A stretch of 5,819 nucleotides of DNA from Rhizobiaceae bacterium. GTDB taxonomy: Bacteria; Pseudomonadota; Alphaproteobacteria; Rhizobiales; Rhizobiaceae. Positions 4,449 to 5,819 of the stretch are shown here, in pieces. Location: NCBI GenBank assembly GCA_004299545.1, contig SCRB01000078.1:1-5819 (forward strand), given 5' to 3'. The notes below the pieces were generated by a model. The model saw nothing but the letters and a program-made list of their open reading frames with translations, did no database searches and was not told the origin of the DNA. Positions within the stretch are counted from its first letter, which is position 1. Every line of letters starts with the position of its first letter. Made by a program: the position numbers and the translations under genes.

Positions 4449-5819
4449 TTGCCTTCAACAATTCCCAAAAGTGAATTGCGTGCCATGTTCTCCGGCGCCA
4501 TGTCACGGATGTATCGGGCGGAGGTACCGCTTTATACGGACCTGCTCAGTCTTGTGGGCGAAATCAACGAGACTGTGTTGAGATCGGATCCAGAGCTTCG
4601 CAATCGCTTGAGGAAGCTCGATAATCTCGACCGCATCTCCGAAGAGCGGCATGGAGCGATCCGCCTGGGACGACCGGATGAATTGCATACGATACGCCGG
4701 CTGTTTTCGATCATGGGCATGGAGCCGGTCGGCTATTATGACCTGTCGGTGGCGGGCCTGCCTGTTCATGCCACGGCGTTCAGACCTGTTTCAGCGGAGG
4801 AATTGCGGCGAAATCCGTTCCGTGTCTTCACGTCCCTGCTTCGATCGGAATTGATCGAGCCGAAGGAAGTGAGGGACGAGGCTGCGGCTATCCTTGCCAA
4901 GAGAGATATTTTCGGCCCGGTGCTGCGCGAATTGATCGACCATGCCGAGGCCACGGGTGGCGTCGAAAGCGGCATGGCGGAAGGCTTTATCGACGAAGCG
5001 GTCAGGATGTTCAGCTGGCGCTCTCAAGCGATAGTGACGGCAACGACCTACCTCAAGCTGCACGTTTCACATCGCCTGGCCGCCGACATTGTCAGTTTCA
5101 AGGGCCCGCATATCAATCATCTGACCCCGAGGGTGCTTGATATCGATGCGGCCCAGGAAAGCATGACTGCCCGGGGGATGGACGCCAAAGCGGTTATCGA
5201 AGGGCCACCACGCCGCAAATGTCCCGTCCTTCTCCGCCAGACCAGCTTCAAGGCGCTTCAGGAGCAGATTTCGTTTCTGGGCGAGGGCGGAGCAGGCGTT
5301 CCCGGAACGCATACCGCGCGTTTTGGCGAGATAGAGCAACGTGGCATCGCGCTGACCCGGAAAGGACGGGATCTCTATGATTCCTGCTTGCGTGAAGCGC
5401 GTTCGATAGAGCCGCCGGCAGCGGATGGCTTGAATGCGGATCGATATATGTATGCGCTCACGGAATCGTTCCGTCGCTTTCCCGATACTCACGAGGACAT
5501 GCGACGCGATGGACTCGCCTTCTACCAGTATTTTATCACAGAAAAGCACAGTCTCGCAGAGACTATGGATCTGGAGTCAATGATCAAAGCAGGCCATGTC
5601 GATTTCGAACCCATAGTGTACGAAGATTTCTTGCCGATATCGGCGGCCGGGATATTCCAGTCGAATCTGGGAGACAGGAAGACAGCGGAGGCGCTCGCGG
5701 TTTCAAACAGAGAGCAGTTCGTGGCCGCGCTCGGAACCGAGCCTTTGGATGAATTCGGGCTCTATCAGGCTATCGAGGATCAATCAAAAGCCGCGATTGG
5801 ATTGAGACAAAGCCGGGAG
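4449..5819 (+). CDS. hglS: 2-oxoadipate dioxygenase/decarboxylase HglS (YdcJ/DUF1338 family), 3' end outside window
   Basis: This is a cytoplasmic non-heme iron enzyme that turns 2-oxoadipate into D-2-hydroxyglutarate using O2 and releasing CO2, as shown for P. putida HglS in D-lysine breakdown. From TTG at 4449 the frame is open for 457 codons to the window edge. E. coli YdcJ has about 447 residues and HglS about 464, so only a few residues are missing. The protein aligns with YdcJ along its length from memory: RHGAIRLG (67-74), GYYDLS (95-100), FRVFTSLLR (124-132), INHLTPR (222-228), EGPPRR (251-256), LLRQTSFKAL (261-270), THTARFGEIEQRG (287-299), YEDFLP (391-396), AAGIFQSNLG (399-408). Metal ligands expected from HglS are H68, H224 and a Glu in GEIEQ (E294 or E296); R72 matches the substrate-binding Arg. 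The TTG start is chosen because PSTIPKSELR lines up with the YdcJ N-terminus and GAAGAGA stands seven bases upstream. The adjacent importer suggests supply of a 2-oxoadipate precursor, which is inference. Confidence 0.93.
   Translation, partial: MPSTIPKSELRAMFSGAMSRMYRAEVPLYTDLLSLVGEINETVLRSDPELRNRLRKLDNLDRISEERHGAIRLGRPDELHTIRRLFSIMGMEPVGYYDLSVAGLPVHATAFRPVSAEELRRNPFRVFTSLLRSELIEPKEVRDEAAAILAKRDIFGPVLRELIDHAEATGGVESGMAEGFIDEAVRMFSWRSQAIVTATTYLKLHVSHRLAADIVSFKGPHINHLTPRVLDIDAAQESMTARGMDAKAVIEGPPRRKCPVLLRQTSFKALQEQISFLGEGGAGVPGTHTARFGEIEQRGIALTRKGRDLYDSCLREARSIEPPAADGLNADRYMYALTESFRRFPDTHEDMRRDGLAFYQYFITEKHSLAETMDLESMIKAGHVDFEPIVYEDFLPISAAGIFQSNLGDRKTAEALAVSNREQFVAALGTEPLDEFGLYQAIEDQSKAAIGLRQSRE

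Noticed and set aside
5067..5549. A 160-codon antisense ORF inside hglS
   Set aside because: It lies wholly opposite strongly conserved hglS coding sequence, resembles no family I know, and is explained by codon bias of the real gene.

Overview
The window carries a nearly complete branched-chain (Liv/HAAT-type) ABC importer operon, followed on the same strand by a gene for a 2-oxoadipate dioxygenase/decarboxylase (HglS/YdcJ, formerly DUF1338). All six genes read on the + strand. The moderately GC-rich coding sequence, a Tat-exported binding protein, and a short palindrome at 4329-4373 that resembles an intergenic repeat I know from Rhizobiales genomes all point to an alphaproteobacterium, probably of the Rhizobiales. 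The genus cannot be fixed from this sequence.

Layout: 2-535 is the C-terminal part of the LivH-type permease, cut by the left edge. 532-1527 is the LivM-type permease, 1524-2303 the LivG-type ATPase and 2296-3006 the LivF-type ATPase. These four genes overlap by 4, 4 and 8 bases, the mark of translational coupling. After a 32-base gap with a strong ribosome binding site comes the periplasmic binding protein at 3039-4214. It has a twin-arginine signal and belongs to a Peripla_BP_6 branch that does not look like the classical Leu/Ile/Val binder. A 234-base intergenic stretch (4215-4448) holds three hairpin-forming sequences, one of them the Rhizobiales-like palindrome. The last gene runs from a TTG start at 4449 to the right edge and is cut probably only a few residues before its end.

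How they work together: the binding protein captures a ligand in the periplasm, LivH and LivM form the membrane channel, and LivG and LivF hydrolyse ATP. HglS enzymes convert 2-oxoadipate to D-2-hydroxyglutarate with O2 and loss of CO2, the late step of the D-lysine/pipecolate/2-aminoadipate route described in Pseudomonas putida. The neighbourhood therefore suggests, by inference only, that the importer serves a lysine-related compound or another molecule feeding 2-oxoadipate. No regulator, transposase, tRNA, rRNA or CRISPR array was seen. I found no novel multi-gene system. The most useful points are the transporter-HglS linkage, the non-ATG start of hglS, the unusual binding protein and the structured intergenic region.
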